NCBI GenBank assembly: GCA_048213135.1
Contig: PS015010.1
Span: 1,550,001 to 1,614,000 of the forward strand
DNA length: 64,000 nucleotides
DNA from: Reclinomonas americana ATCC 50394
Taxonomy: Eukaryota; Jakobida; Jakobea; Jakobida
Direction of reading: 5' to 3'
A program made the translations under genes and the position numbers. Positions 9,727 through 19,130 of this stretch are shown here, one piece after another. How positions within the stretch are numbered: the stretch's first letter is position 1; each line of letters opens with the position of its first letter. The notes beneath the pieces are model-generated. The model saw only the letters and a list, made by a program, of their open reading frames with translations. It did not search any database and was not told the DNA's origin.

Positions 9727-9951
9727 ATGCTAATATTTATTTTTTTTTCACTAGGCATTATTTGTATTTTCTTTTGCAAGTACCAAATACACTTAATAAT
9801 GAAAAAATATGCAAATAAAAAAAATTACTTTTCTCTTAATTGGAGAGAGTTTGAGAAAGAAGACATTGATCAAATAAATACTTGGAGGATAATCGCAATT
9901 GTTGCCCCTATATTCTTTACAATAGTATGTTTTGTTCTTACCTTGCTATAA
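9727..9951 (+). CDS. Small two-helix membrane protein, candidate immunity protein D
   Basis: The 74-residue protein starts 9 bases after the orphan RHS tip. It has a hydrophobic N-terminal segment (about 1-24), a charged middle (MKKYANKKNYFSLNWREFEK) and a second hydrophobic segment (about 54-74). RHS and other polymorphic toxin tips are nearly always followed directly by their immunity gene. Position and tight spacing therefore make it the candidate immunity protein, and two membrane helices would suit a membrane-targeting toxin. No sequence family was recognised. Confidence 0.55.
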   Translation: MLIFIFFSLGIICIFFCKYQIHLIMKKYANKKNYFSLNWREFEKEDIDQINTWRIIAIVAPIFFTIVCFVLTLL

Positions 9952-9981
9952 CGTAGCCTTATTGACACTGATATTAACTAC

Positions 9982-10025
9982 GTCATTTTTCTTTGTTTGC
10001 ATAAATGCAAACAAAGAAAAATGAC
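9982..10025. terminator. Perfect 20-bp hairpin between convergent modules D and A
   Basis: The arms 9982-10001 and 10006-10025 are exact reverse complements around a 4-base spacer. Runs of T and A flank the stem centre on both strands, so it can act as a bidirectional terminator between the plus-strand D module and the minus-strand A module. Confidence 0.75.
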
Positions 10026-10042
10026 ACGCTTAAAGCAATGAC

Positions 10043-10432
10043 TTACTCATATTTTTCTAATTCATTGTCAAGAAGCTTGTTAAAATCCTTGCCTTCAATT
10101 ATAAATCCTTTACCTGTTTCAGTTGGGAAAACTAAAATTTCGATTTTATTTTGGATTAATTTTGGAATTATTTCGTCTTTAAAAATATATACGTCTATTT
10201 TCTTTGAATTGAAATTAGCAAAAGCGTCATTAATCCATTGGTCTGAAAATTCTTTAAAAGGCCAAACTGGAAAGTATTTACTTCCGTCATCTTCGACATT
10301 AAGCCCATAACCATCATTTTTGTTAAAGAGGACCCATACTTCTTCAAAATCTGCTGCTCGTTTTATAAAATAGTTTAATCTTTCTGTCGAGGTTAATTTT
10401 ACTACTTTTTCGACTTCTTCTTTTGTAATCAT
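10043..10432 (-). CDS. DUF2750-like protein, candidate immunity protein A
   Basis: This 129-residue soluble protein begins 4 bases after the stop of RHS A. It contains the pattern I associate with DUF2750: an N-terminal helix (ERLNYFIKRAADFEEVWVL), a WPFKEFSDQW motif, then a beta segment with IPKLIQNKIEILVFPTETG. No signal peptide or membrane helix is visible, so it should act in the cytoplasm, where a nuclease tip would be neutralised. The immunity role is inferred from position; the family call is from memory and should be checked by profile search. Confidence 0.65.
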   Translation of the reverse strand: MITKEEVEKVVKLTSTERLNYFIKRAADFEEVWVLFNKNDGYGLNVEDDGSKYFPVWPFKEFSDQWINDAFANFNSKKIDVYIFKDEIIPKLIQNKIEILVFPTETGKGFIIEGKDFNKLLDNELEKYE

Positions 10433-10436
10433 TTCT

Positions 10437-13400
10437 TTACAGTTTTATTGCTCCGGCTTTATTTTTCTTGCCTTTGTTATCGAATTTATGTTGAAGTTTA
10501 TGTAATCTCCTCAATTGAGGATGACTTTTATCATAACCATTTCCTTTCTTAGCTTCATAACCTCTCTTATGAGCCATATCATACCCGGGAGGATTTCGTA
10601 TACTTTTTCGTCGACCTCTTTTTATAGAGTTTTGTTCTTGCTGAATCCATCCCCTAATATGATTTGGTTGTTTCTGATCTTCTGCAACCTCTTTAAGCTT
10701 AGCTTGTTTCCCAGCTCTCCCGGCTCCCTTAGATGATTGTTTAACTTGCTTGAGCTCTTGTTTTACTGCTTCTTCTCCAGCCTTTTCAGAAGCATCTTTA
10801 ACTATCTTCTTCTCTAATTTGTCAACAACTTGTTTATTCAGTTGTTTAACTTCTTTTATGGCAAGAGTATTTGCCGCGTCTACAGCCTCTTTTACCGCTA
10901 ACTTTACCGATTTCTTAAAGCTCCCTAAACCTATTAACATCGTTACCTTATCCATATAATCATCCGCGGCCTCCACCCCTAACAAAGCACCTAGTGATAT
11001 TATAGAAAGTGTAAAATCTTTAGCTTTTGCATTTTTAAAAGCCTCTTCAGAATCATATGTTGCAGTTACAAAATAAACCTCATCTCCACGTTCAATCGGA
11101 TAATGTGCAACAATACTAAAAGGCCTATCATATTCTAATGTCCCGTCTTGGTTAATTTCACCTGTTTGCTCGCCAACTTGCCAAGCTGCTAGCTTAATAA
11201 CTGGTTTCTCAGGGTTGTCGGTCCAAACAAAAATATAGTGTGTTTCTTCTAGCCCATCCATGTCAATATTTTGTACTGGATTGTTGCCAGAAAAATGATA
11301 TGGACTGTACCAAGGGAACTCATCCGATAATGGATCCACACTCAAAAACCTCCCCAGCCTCGGATTATATATCCGAAATCCATAATCATATTGATTCCCT
11401 TCGCCATCAACCTCATTATCACTTTCCTTCCCATTAAATCCATACCTGTAGCTGTTATCCGCTTTGTAGTTTCTTCCCGGCATCATCATTCCGAAGGGAT
11501 AATAGTCAGTTGCTGTTACGACGTCTGCACGATAGGCGACAAACGGGCCTTCCCAGTCACCGCCGCTACCGCCCGGAGGTGCGGTTTCCGTTTCTTCTCC
11601 TGTAGGTACACAAGGAGGTACCAACCCGCATACAACCTTACGCCATACCTGTTGCTGGAGTTTTTTGTCACTTACAGTGGCGAGTACATTGCCCAGGTGG
11701 TTACTTAATTCAAAGATCTTCTCTCCTCTTGTAAAGGTACTGGTAAATCCTTCGCCAAAGTCATCATCAAGCGTTTCCGGAACCCGGGCCGGCTCCGATT
11801 CCGTGCTGATCATACCCAGGCGGCTGCTGCCATACAAATGGCACTCTTTCTGCCACACTTTTTCTCCAACTTCGTACACACTCATCACATTCCCCGAGGC
11901 ATCACGCACATACACAGTCACCTTCTCTCCCACGGTCTTGCTTACGCGGTTGCCCGAAGCGTCGTACGTGTACTGGATATCGGGGTCACCGGATTTATCA
12001 ATGGCTTTTATTTTCCCGTATACATTCCAGGAAATGGCCGTACTGCCTTCCGTAACCAGGTTACCGATAGCGTCATAAGCATAATAGCCGGGTGACTGGT
12101 TGTCTATATCAATGGTGTAGTTACCTGACGATATATGATCGGTAACATCTTTCAGCCTGTTGGTGGTTGAATAGTAATTGTACTCGAGGCTGTCCATGGA
12201 CACAGGCATACCTGCGGTGGGCGATCCTTTACGATGGTAACGTTCAATATTACCATTGGGATCATAACTCACGTATTCTTTATAATCATCCAGCGCTACA
12301 GGTGTCCAGGTATTGGTAGCCGCGTCGAGTCCTTTATAGCTCTGCATACGGGTAATCCGGTTCAGCTGGTCGTACTGGTATTTATAGAACAGTGGTAAAG
12401 TATTGTTGGTTGGCGCGTTCAGTTTCAGCAAACCGGCATTGTTTACGGTCATGGCCGCGATATTGCCGTTGTACAACGATTTACTGTCGAAGCTGATACC
12501 CGTGCCCGGCCTTGCGAACAAGCTGCTGCCACCGATCTGTTTATAATCCAGGTAATCACTGCCACCCCCGAGCTGATCATAATAATGCAGCGCAAAACTC
12601 ATGATGTCTTTAGCCGTGGTGGACTGCGAAGTGCCATCCAGGTTAATATCCTGCGCCGCGTCGAGGGCAGTATTGTTCACCCCTTTCAGCCACCCCTGCA
12701 GCGTGTAGGCATAATCCATTCCCTGCACCCGCAGCTGGCCCAGTTCTGTACGGGCCAACGGACCATGCTGGTAACAACTGTAAGCACCATCGCGTTCCCA
12801 CAGCAATTTATCCCTGCTTGTTTCTACTGATGTAATGCGGTTCTCCGCGTCGTAGTTATACCGGTGATAGAAGGCATCTTTGGCCCCGGGTTGGTAATTC
12901 ACCTGGTTCACTTTATCACTGATCAGGTCATATTCATATACAATGCGTTTGAACTGCGCATCGGCACCCACCATACCGGCCAAGCCTTTATAATCCTGCA
13001 ACAGCGTATCTACATTACCATGTATATCGTAACTGTAATAAGTGGCCGCCCGGTGCGTGCCGGCATACTTCGTATCATCACTGCCGCTGGGTTCGGTATC
13101 AAATACCTGGGTATAACTTACCCGGTTGCGCAGGTTTTGTTGTACCAGCGGGGCGGGGCTCAGTGTGGCTTCGCCGTTAAAGTAACTGACATCATATACC
13201 GTGCGGGTGACCTCTTCCTTGTTCTGCACATTAGTACTGGCACCGTTATTGGCTAACCATGCACTCAATTGTGATGGATCACGACTAATAGTTTCTGTCA
13301 TGGGGGTAGTCTGCGGTTTTTGCCCCACTTGAGTTATTCGACCAAGTTCATCGTAAATTATGTAACCATATTTATCATTGGGCGTTTGTTTTGCATTCTG

Positions 13401-13901
13401 GCTCACCACGACCCTGCCGAGCCGGTCATGCCAGAATTTACTTTCACCGGCATCGGGTGTTTTTTGTGCGATCACCTGGTTCAATGTATTGTACCGGTAT
13501 TCGGTTTCCAGGGTATGCGTCGGCGTGAGTATGTTGCTGCTCTCTGCCCCTCCGTTCCTCACATTCTGTCTTTTGGTCTTCACATTGGCCAGGAAGGTCG
13601 CGTCGGCATGTTTGGCATCCACACCTGCAGGTGGTACAGTCTTCACCAGGTTGCCGGCCTGGTCATAGTAATACAGCGTATAGTGATACTCGCTTACATC
13701 GTAGTTCACTGTAAAGCTTTCCAGGTCTTTCGCTTTCATGCACTTGTTGTAATAAGCGGTGTCAAACACATTGCGCAAACTGTCGAGGTACAACTCGTAT
13801 TTTTCCATAGCCGCGTTAAAGGCGATCTTCGGCAGGTCTTTGCAGGGGTCTTCATCCTGGGGTACGGGGGTGAATACAGGTTCAGAGAGACCGCACAGCA
13901 T
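10437..13901 (-). CDS. RHS fragment A with type-8-like nuclease tip (5'-truncated)
   Basis: The 1154-residue frame starts at MLCGLSEPVF, which aligns with about residue 1953 of the 3036-residue RHS protein. The signal peptide and the whole N-terminal half are missing, and homology stops one or two codons upstream, next to an in-frame stop. It contains many YD repeats, the RHS core (YRYGFNGKE, RIYNPRLGRFLSVDP) and a unique tip after DMDGLEE. The end of the tip (RNPPGYDMAHKRGYEA followed by LRRLHKLQHK) resembles polymorphic toxin type 8 (Ntox8), a predicted RNase family. The DUF2750-like gene follows directly. It is clearly more diverged from the full-length gene than copy B. Probably a silent tip store. 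Confidence 0.8.
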   Translation of the reverse strand: MLCGLSEPVFTPVPQDEDPCKDLPKIAFNAAMEKYELYLDSLRNVFDTAYYNKCMKAKDLESFTVNYDVSEYHYTLYYYDQAGNLVKTVPPAGVDAKHADATFLANVKTKRQNVRNGGAESSNILTPTHTLETEYRYNTLNQVIAQKTPDAGESKFWHDRLGRVVVSQNAKQTPNDKYGYIIYDELGRITQVGQKPQTTPMTETISRDPSQLSAWLANNGASTNVQNKEEVTRTVYDVSYFNGEATLSPAPLVQQNLRNRVSYTQVFDTEPSGSDDTKYAGTHRAATYYSYDIHGNVDTLLQDYKGLAGMVGADAQFKRIVYEYDLISDKVNQVNYQPGAKDAFYHRYNYDAENRITSVETSRDKLLWERDGAYSCYQHGPLARTELGQLRVQGMDYAYTLQGWLKGVNNTALDAAQDINLDGTSQSTTAKDIMSFALHYYDQLGGGSDYLDYKQIGGSSLFARPGTGISFDSKSLYNGNIAAMTVNNAGLLKLNAPTNNTLPLFYKYQYDQLNRITRMQSYKGLDAATNTWTPVALDDYKEYVSYDPNGNIERYHRKGSPTAGMPVSMDSLEYNYYSTTNRLKDVTDHISSGNYTIDIDNQSPGYYAYDAIGNLVTEGSTAISWNVYGKIKAIDKSGDPDIQYTYDASGNRVSKTVGEKVTVYVRDASGNVMSVYEVGEKVWQKECHLYGSSRLGMISTESEPARVPETLDDDFGEGFTSTFTRGEKIFELSNHLGNVLATVSDKKLQQQVWRKVVCGLVPPCVPTGEETETAPPGGSGGDWEGPFVAYRADVVTATDYYPFGMMMPGRNYKADNSYRYGFNGKESDNEVDGEGNQYDYGFRIYNPRLGRFLSVDPLSDEFPWYSPYHFSGNNPVQNIDMDGLEETHYIFVWTDNPEKPVIKLAAWQVGEQTGEINQDGTLEYDRPFSIVAHYPIERGDEVYFVTATYDSEEAFKNAKAKDFTLSIISLGALLGVEAADDYMDKVTMLIGLGSFKKSVKLAVKEAVDAANTLAIKEVKQLNKQVVDKLEKKIVKDASEKAGEEAVKQELKQVKQSSKGAGRAGKQAKLKEVAEDQKQPNHIRGWIQQEQNSIKRGRRKSIRNPPGYDMAHKRGYEAKKGNGYDKSHPQLRRLHKLQHKFDNKGKKNKAGAIKL

Positions 13902-13976
13902 CGGCGGGTAAGCGTGATTTTAATAATTGAACTGATTTTTTGTACGAATGAATGTTCGCATCTTTTTGCATTCATC

Positions 13977-14046
13977 TCCCCGCTTTACGCTGCTAGTCCT
14001 CGCCCTCCTGCGTCGGGCTGTGGGCTATACGCTGCAATCGGGCGTA
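13977..14046 (-). repeat. GC-rich boundary repeat, copy A
   Basis: A GC-rich block in an AT-rich gap, shared with 18495-18553 and 22317-22375. Read on the minus strand it carries two related half-motifs, GCAGCGTATAGC and GCAGCGTAAAGC, with a variable centre that is longer in this copy. It is followed toward RHS A by a tail containing TTTTGTAC and ATGAATG/CATTCAT arms that is shared with copy B. Confidence 0.7.
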
Positions 14047-14132
14047 AAGGAGAAAGTATGTTGTCCTTTTACAGTCATCACAAATACCCATCCTTATAAA
14101 AAGAAAATATTGATATAATATTTACAATCCAT
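14047..14132 (-). mobile_element. Internally deleted IS1-family remnant A
   Basis: On the minus strand the segment begins with ATGGATTGTAAATATT at 14132-14117. These are the same bases that start the IS1-family transposase pseudogene at 23082. It then resembles the 3' end of that pseudogene and its trailer (TATAAGGATGGGTATTTG against TATAAGTGAAGGGTATTTG) before reaching the GC-rich repeat. It therefore looks like an IS with almost all of its transposase deleted, similar to a MITE. Judged by eye, without an alignment program. Confidence 0.5.
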
Positions 14133-14140
14133 TTTTACCA

Positions 14141-14299
14141 GCTAATTTGATACATGAATAACAAAAAAGCCCTGTTCCAGGGCTTCCAACTATCAAATTT
14201 GATCTTTTTTGATCTCAAAATAAAACAGGAGGCCCGAAAATGCCTCCTGTAAATGCTTTATTTATTTGCCTTTGGGGAAAACCAGCTAATCTGATACAC
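14141..14299 (-). repeat. Paired 15-bp sites with terminators, boundary A
   Basis: Two near-identical sites, 14141-14155 and 14285-14299 (minus strand reads RTGTATCARATTAGC), flank 129 bases. Between them are two hairpins followed by T runs on the minus strand: arms 14168-14174/14178-14184 and 14225-14233/14242-14250. The arrangement would stop transcription arriving from the candidate immunity gene at 14307. The same site sequence is repeated at boundary B, and a different pair with the same layout occurs at boundary C. Confidence 0.65.
14163..14184 (-). terminator. Intrinsic terminator at boundary A
   Basis: The stem AGCCCTG/CAGGGCT has a 3-base loop and is followed on the minus strand by a run of six T. 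A second stem at 14225-14250 (ACAGGAGGC/GCCTCCTGT), also followed by a T-rich stretch, lies just upstream on the same strand. Confidence 0.75.
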
Positions 14300-14306
14300 T
14301 ACCACT

Positions 14307-14951
14307 TTAATTTATTTTGCTCACACTTGCAATCCACTCATTTCGACCATCCTTAGAAAGAAGATAGAAGATGCTGGAGTCCTTAGTCCACCCCATTTTT
14401 CCAAGCGGGTCTACATCCCAAGGTTCTCTCTCATATAATTTCACTTGCTCTATTTCTTGTTTGTTATTATTTAAGAATATGGCAAAAACTTGAAACTTAT
14501 CAATGTCCCAGACACAATAAATTCCAGCATAATACTTTTTATCAGGCGAGATAAAGTATTTATTATCCCGAAGCCAGGAATGCAATAGTCTTTTTTTTAG
14601 ACAGCAATTGTAAGAATCAAGTAAAGGATTGATATCCCACTTATGTATATCTGCAAGTGTCATAATTCCATTATGTAGTACCTTTAGTAACATTTCTTTC
14701 TTTTCATACTTCCCAGTTAATTTATGGTATGTATCGAAATCAAAAATTTTATTAATTACAATAACATCAATCATATCATCAATTATATCATTTTTGTTAG
14801 TTGCTTTTACTAAATTGATCACAATCTTTTTATACCCATTAGAATTATACTTATTTAAGCAACTAAGATACAATTGGGATGTAGACCATGTCTCTCCTTT
14901 TAAATTATACTCAAGCCCCTTTTCTACAGTTACAGCTATGTCTTTTAGCAT
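14307..14951 (-). CDS. Unknown protein, candidate immunity protein B
   Basis: The 214-residue protein starts 6 bases after the stop of RHS fragment B, the position expected for an immunity gene. It is rich in Lys, Asn, Ile and Tyr, has no signal peptide or membrane segment, and seems to have a helical first half and a beta-rich second half (YYAGIYCVWDIDKFQVFAIF). It is more AT-rich than its RHS neighbour, as tip-immunity modules often are. I do not recognise the family; the immunity role is inferred from context. Confidence 0.6.
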   Translation of the reverse strand: MLKDIAVTVEKGLEYNLKGETWSTSQLYLSCLNKYNSNGYKKIVINLVKATNKNDIIDDMIDVIVINKIFDFDTYHKLTGKYEKKEMLLKVLHNGIMTLADIHKWDINPLLDSYNCCLKKRLLHSWLRDNKYFISPDKKYYAGIYCVWDIDKFQVFAIFLNNNKQEIEQVKLYEREPWDVDPLGKMGWTKDSSIFYLLSKDGRNEWIASVSKIN

Positions 14952-14957
14952 GAAAAA

Positions 14958-17900
14958 TTATTGAATTCTTGGTAATTTGTTGCCAACAGGTTGATTTCCT
15001 GAAGAATTAGATTTTTTATATGCTCTATTTTTACCTTGCTCCCATTTCAATATTCTGTCCCTTGCGGACGTAGTACCTTTTCCCTGTATATTTTTTTTCA
15101 TAACTTCTGGCTTATATCTTTGATACCCAGCTTTCTTGTTAAGCGCAGAAACCTGCCGATTTGCTCGTGGAGATGTCCCATTTTTATTAAGTTTTTCTCC
15201 ACTTACTCCATATTTATTTACATCTTTATTTTTAGTATCCTTTATTCTATACCCATGCTGCGTCTTGTTGCTTGTTCGTGAATTTCCATTTGTCGCGGTA
15301 TTCGATTGAGTTGCTTCAGGACTCTTATTTTGAGCAGCAGTAGCCTGTTGATTAGTATTATCCTCTACAGTCGGTTTAGAAGCAGCTGCGGAGGCGGCAT
15401 CGCTGGCAGCCACTGCAGTCGCTGCGGGTGCTAATTTTTTTATAGCCCAAACAATATCGCTAGTTGCAGTGGCTACTACTCCAGTTCCATGTAACCCAAC
15501 AGCAGCTCCTGCTACGGCTGTACCACCACCTACAACAGTCCCTACCCCAGTAAGCGCCATTCCGCCTCCGGCATTTACGGCCGCTGCTCCGGCATTCATT
15601 TCTATAAAGCCTTGAAGTGCAGCAATACAATCCCCTACAATTCTACCTTGCAAATATGCCTCTCTATCGTATTCGTCTTCGTAATCATCAAGATTATCAG
15701 TTCCACCAATTCCATCACTTATACCAATTGTATTAGCATTAATTAAAGCATTAGAAATTCCACGACTAACAATTCCAGCCCTCCCAGCACCTAAATTTTT
15801 AATCGCTGTTTCTGCTTTTGCTTTAATTGATTCGAAATCAGTTTCCGAATACTCAAGCCCATCCAAATCTATTCCATCAATCGGTCTGTTACTAGCAAAT
15901 TGATAAGGAGTTAATTCTGGATAATCATCTGTAATTGGATCCACACTCAAAAACCTTCCTAATCTTGGATCATAAATCCTCATTCCGTAATCCTGCTGAT
16001 TTCCTTCTCCTTTCACATCATTGTCATTCTCCTTCCCATTAAACCCATACCTGTAGCTGCTAGCAGCAGTAAATTTTCTGCCCGGCATCATCATCCCAAA
16101 TGGATAGTAGTCATTTGCACTGATCACATTTGCTGTATAATAATCTACCAACCCATCTGTATTGCTATCCGTTTCAGTTTTGGTATCTGTGACTGTCGCC
16201 AGCACATTGCCCAAATGGTTGCCTAACTCAAAGAACTTATTGCCTCTCGTAAAGGTAGCAATATTATCCAGATGATCCACTTGGACAATACTGTTCACAT
16301 CTCTTTTTACATTAAAAATTCCCAACCGGCTACTACCATACAAATGAGCCTCTTCCTGCACCAGATGAGCCGAAGACGTTGCCTGATCATACAAACTCAT
16401 TACATTTCCGCTGGCATCCCGTACATACACCGTGGTTTTTGTATTACCTCCTGAAGTCACAGCTTTCGTGATCCGGTTACCAGTTACATCATAAGTATAA
16501 GCAATGGAAGTACCCGTTTTCGTAATGCCGGCAATTTTCCCATATACATTCCAGGTAATACTGCTGATACCTTCCGCCGCGTCTGCCGTCAGGTTACCAA
16601 TCTGGTCATAAGTATAATTATCATCTCCTTGGTTGTCGATATCCTCTGAGTAATTACCCGATGATACCGCATCTTTCACATGTCTCAAACGATTATTTAC
16701 CAGTTTACCTCCTGAGAGATTATAACCATAGGTCATATTATCCATGGTCAGCGGATTGCCACCCGCTGTTGTAGCATTACGCAGGTAGGTAAGGATATTC
16801 CCATTGGGATCATAGCTAACTCTCTCTTTATAATTATCCGTAACAGAAGGTGTCCATACGTTCGTACTGCTGTTCAATCCTGTAAAGGCATCCATTGCCA
16901 CGATCCTGTTCAACTGATCGTAACGATAACGGTACAAATGAGCATCTCCAAGTTTGGGTATATTCACTGCCATGGCCCCGATATTGCCATTAAATAAATC
17001 CTGGCCCGAAGTAGTAATCGGCGAAGGAGCAGCTATAGCCGCAAAAGGATTTGTTCCTCCTATAGGTTTATAATCACTACCAAAGTAATTCAGGCTGAAA
17101 CCAAATACATCCCTCGCTACCAGGCTTAGTCCTCCTCCCGTTTTGCCATCCCCCCCTATATCGTAAGTGCCGTCACCCACAGCCGTACTATTGACCCCCT
17201 TCAACCAGCCTGATAATGTGTACGCATAGTCCAGTCCCTGCACCTGTTGCTGCCCCAGGATGAGTCTTGATAATGGTCCATGCTTGTAGTAACTGTACCT
17301 CGCATCCTTTTCCCATATCCAGCCATCATGGCTGGTCTCCACATCGGTAATACGGTTTTCCCCGTCATAAGTATACCGGTGATAGTAGGCATCCACCGCA
17401 CCCGGCTGGTAGGCCACCTGGTTCACTTTACCGCTGATGAGGTCATAATCGTACACCATCTTCTTATACCGGTTGCCGGTACTGGCCATAATACCACTGT
17501 TGTAATCCTGCAGCAGGGTATCCACGTTACCGTGTATGTCGTAACTGTAATAGGTGGCTGCCCGGTGTGTACCGGCATATTTGGTATCATCGCTACCTGT
17601 AGGCTCGGTGTCGAATACCTGCCTGTAACTTACACGGTTACGCAGGTGCTGCTGTACCAGCGGGGCCGGACTTAATGTAGCTTCACCGTTGAAATAGCTG
17701 ACATCATACACCGTACGGGTGATCTCTTCCTTGTTCTGCACATTGGTGCTGGCACCGTTGTTGGCCAGCCATGTGGCCAGCTGCGAAGGATCGCGGCTGA
17801 TCGTTTCCGTCATGGTGGTGCTCTGCGGCTTCTGCCCTACCTGGCTGATGCGGCCCAGTTCATCGTACAGCGTATAACTGTAACGGGCATTCGCATATTG

Positions 17901-18412
17901 TTTCGCATTCTGGCTTACCACCAGCCGTCCCAGCCGGTCGTACCAGAATTTGCTTTCCCCGGCGTCGGGTGTTTCTGTGCTATTACCTGGTTGAGTGTAT
18001 TGTACCGGTATTCCGTTTCCAGGGTATGCGTTGGCGTTAGTATATTGCTGCTTTCTGCCCCACCGGCTTTTACGTTCTGCCGTTTCGTTTTTACATTGGC
18101 CAGGAAGGTGGCATCAGCGTGTTTCGCGTCCACACCTGCAGGCGGTACGGTCTTCACCAGGTTGCCCGCCTGGTCGTAATAATATAAAGTATAGTGGTAC
18201 TCGCTCACTTTATAACTCACGGTAAAGCTTTCCAGGTCCTTCGCCTTCATACACTTGTTGTAGTAGGCGGTGTCGAATACATTGCGCAGACTGTCCAGGT
18301 ACAGTTCATACTTTTCCATGGCCGCGTTGTAGGCGATCTTCGGCAGGTCCTTGCACGGATCATCATCCTGCGGTACCGGCTCAAACATAGGCTGGCTGAG
18401 GCCGCAGAGCAT
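14958..18412 (-). pseudogene. RHS fragment B, 5'-truncated and frameshifted
   Basis: Two overlapping frames (17915-18412 and 14958-17921) together match the 3036-residue RHS protein from NPPMLCGLS onward. Near 17971-17974 this copy has TTT where the full-length gene has TTTT (27140-27150), a one-base loss that breaks the frame. Nucleotide identity to the full-length gene is very high in the first kilobase, so the duplication or conversion is recent. The tip after DLDGLEY is unique: a glycine- and alanine-rich hydrophobic region, a Gln/Asn/Ser linker, and a basic C-terminus (KYGVSGEKLNKNGTSPRANR) that may be a nuclease-type toxin of a family I cannot name. There is no signal peptide and the 5' half is absent. 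Confidence 0.8.
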
Positions 18413-18494
18413 GGGAGGGTTGGAGGAAGTATTACTGAATGAATAAGACTATTATTTTGTACAAATGAATGTTCGCATTTTTTTGCATTCATAC

Positions 18495-18553
18495 CCCCGC
18501 TTTACGCTGCTAGTCCTCGCTGCGCTCCGGGCTATACGCTGCAATCGGGCGTA
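18495..18553 (-). repeat. GC-rich boundary repeat, copy B
   Basis: The second copy of the GC-rich block, with GCAGCGTATAGC and GCAGCGTAAAGC half-motifs on the minus strand. Its tail (TTTTGTAC, then ATGAATGTTCGCAT) is nearly identical to that of copy A and ends close to the RHS breakpoint. Confidence 0.7.
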
Positions 18554-18640
18554 GAAAAGAATGCTCTTTATACTTTTTGTGACTTCGTAAAAACTCATTT
18601 TTAATTTTACACAAGAACCTTTATAATATTTACACTCCAT
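18554..18640 (-). mobile_element. Internally deleted IS1-family remnant B
   Basis: On the minus strand it starts with ATGGAGTGTAAATATTAT at 18640, matching the first codons of the IS1-family transposase pseudogene with one change. It then goes directly into about 65 AT-rich bases before the GC-rich repeat. The transposase core is absent. A 62-codon frame (18452-18640) crosses it but looks accidental. Confidence 0.45.
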
Positions 18641-18647
18641 ACTAACT

Positions 18648-18795
18648 GCTAATCTGATACATCAATAATAAAAAGACCGCCTTTCAGCGGTCTTTTCCCA
18701 TCGAATAAAGATAATTCTTATAATACTCCCTTCAAAAATCCTGTTTCAGCCAAAGATTTAAACGCATTTTAAGTAAACATGCTAATCTGATACAT
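18648..18795 (-). repeat. Paired 15-bp sites with terminator, boundary B
   Basis: The sites 18648-18662 and 18781-18795 are identical (minus strand ATGTATCAGATTAGC) and flank 118 bases that include a strong terminator hairpin. They match the pair at boundary A in sequence, spacing and orientation. Confidence 0.65.
18668..18696 (-). terminator. Intrinsic terminator at boundary B
   Basis: The arms 18671-18680 and 18687-18696 (AAAAGACCGC/GCGGTCTTTT) with a 6-base loop form a perfect stem. A T run follows on the minus strand. Confidence 0.8.
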
Positions 18796-18813
18796 TACCC
18801 AGTAAGTGGCATC

Positions 18814-18948
18814 ATGCACTCATAAAAATAAAAGACTGTCGCCATTTTTTATCTTGATTAAATTAAAAAAATGGCTTGGCTTTTATTTTTATGAGTGCAT
18901 AGCGTTGTTTGCTATGTACCTTGACAAAAATTACATAGCAAACAACGC
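18814..18948. repeat. Two consecutive large inverted repeats
   Basis: Arms of 21 bases at 18814-18834 and 18880-18900 are exact reverse complements, with an inner pair at 18841-18850/18866-18875 extending the stem. One base later, a second perfect pair of 17 bases lies at 18902-18918/18932-18948. Both fall between the immunity gene of module C and boundary B. The rest, to 19130, shows no gene I can support: a plus-strand frame (18806-19264) crosses the repeats and lacks protein-like composition. Confidence 0.65.
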
Positions 18949-19130
18949 CGCCGCCCTGCACAGAAAAAACCACACACAAAAGCCATTGTACCGAACGGCT
19001 GAAAACCTTATCCACATTGACTTGCAGCCAATTTGGCATGTGCATAAATTTTTATCCTTCAAAAATTTTGTGCATAAAAAAATATTTTCTTGCTGCAAAC
19101 CGCCGAGCCGACCGAAGGGAGGCGAAGGAA

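Noticed and set aside
13977-14299. Integron attC or CRISPR-like array
   Set aside because: The repeated blocks are only three, several kilobases apart, and no integrase, Cas genes or regularly spaced units are present. The IS-related explanation fits better.
18452-18640. 62-codon frame starting MECKYYKGSC
   Set aside because: It begins in the IS1 remnant and runs through the GC-rich repeat, so it is an accidental reading of two repeats.
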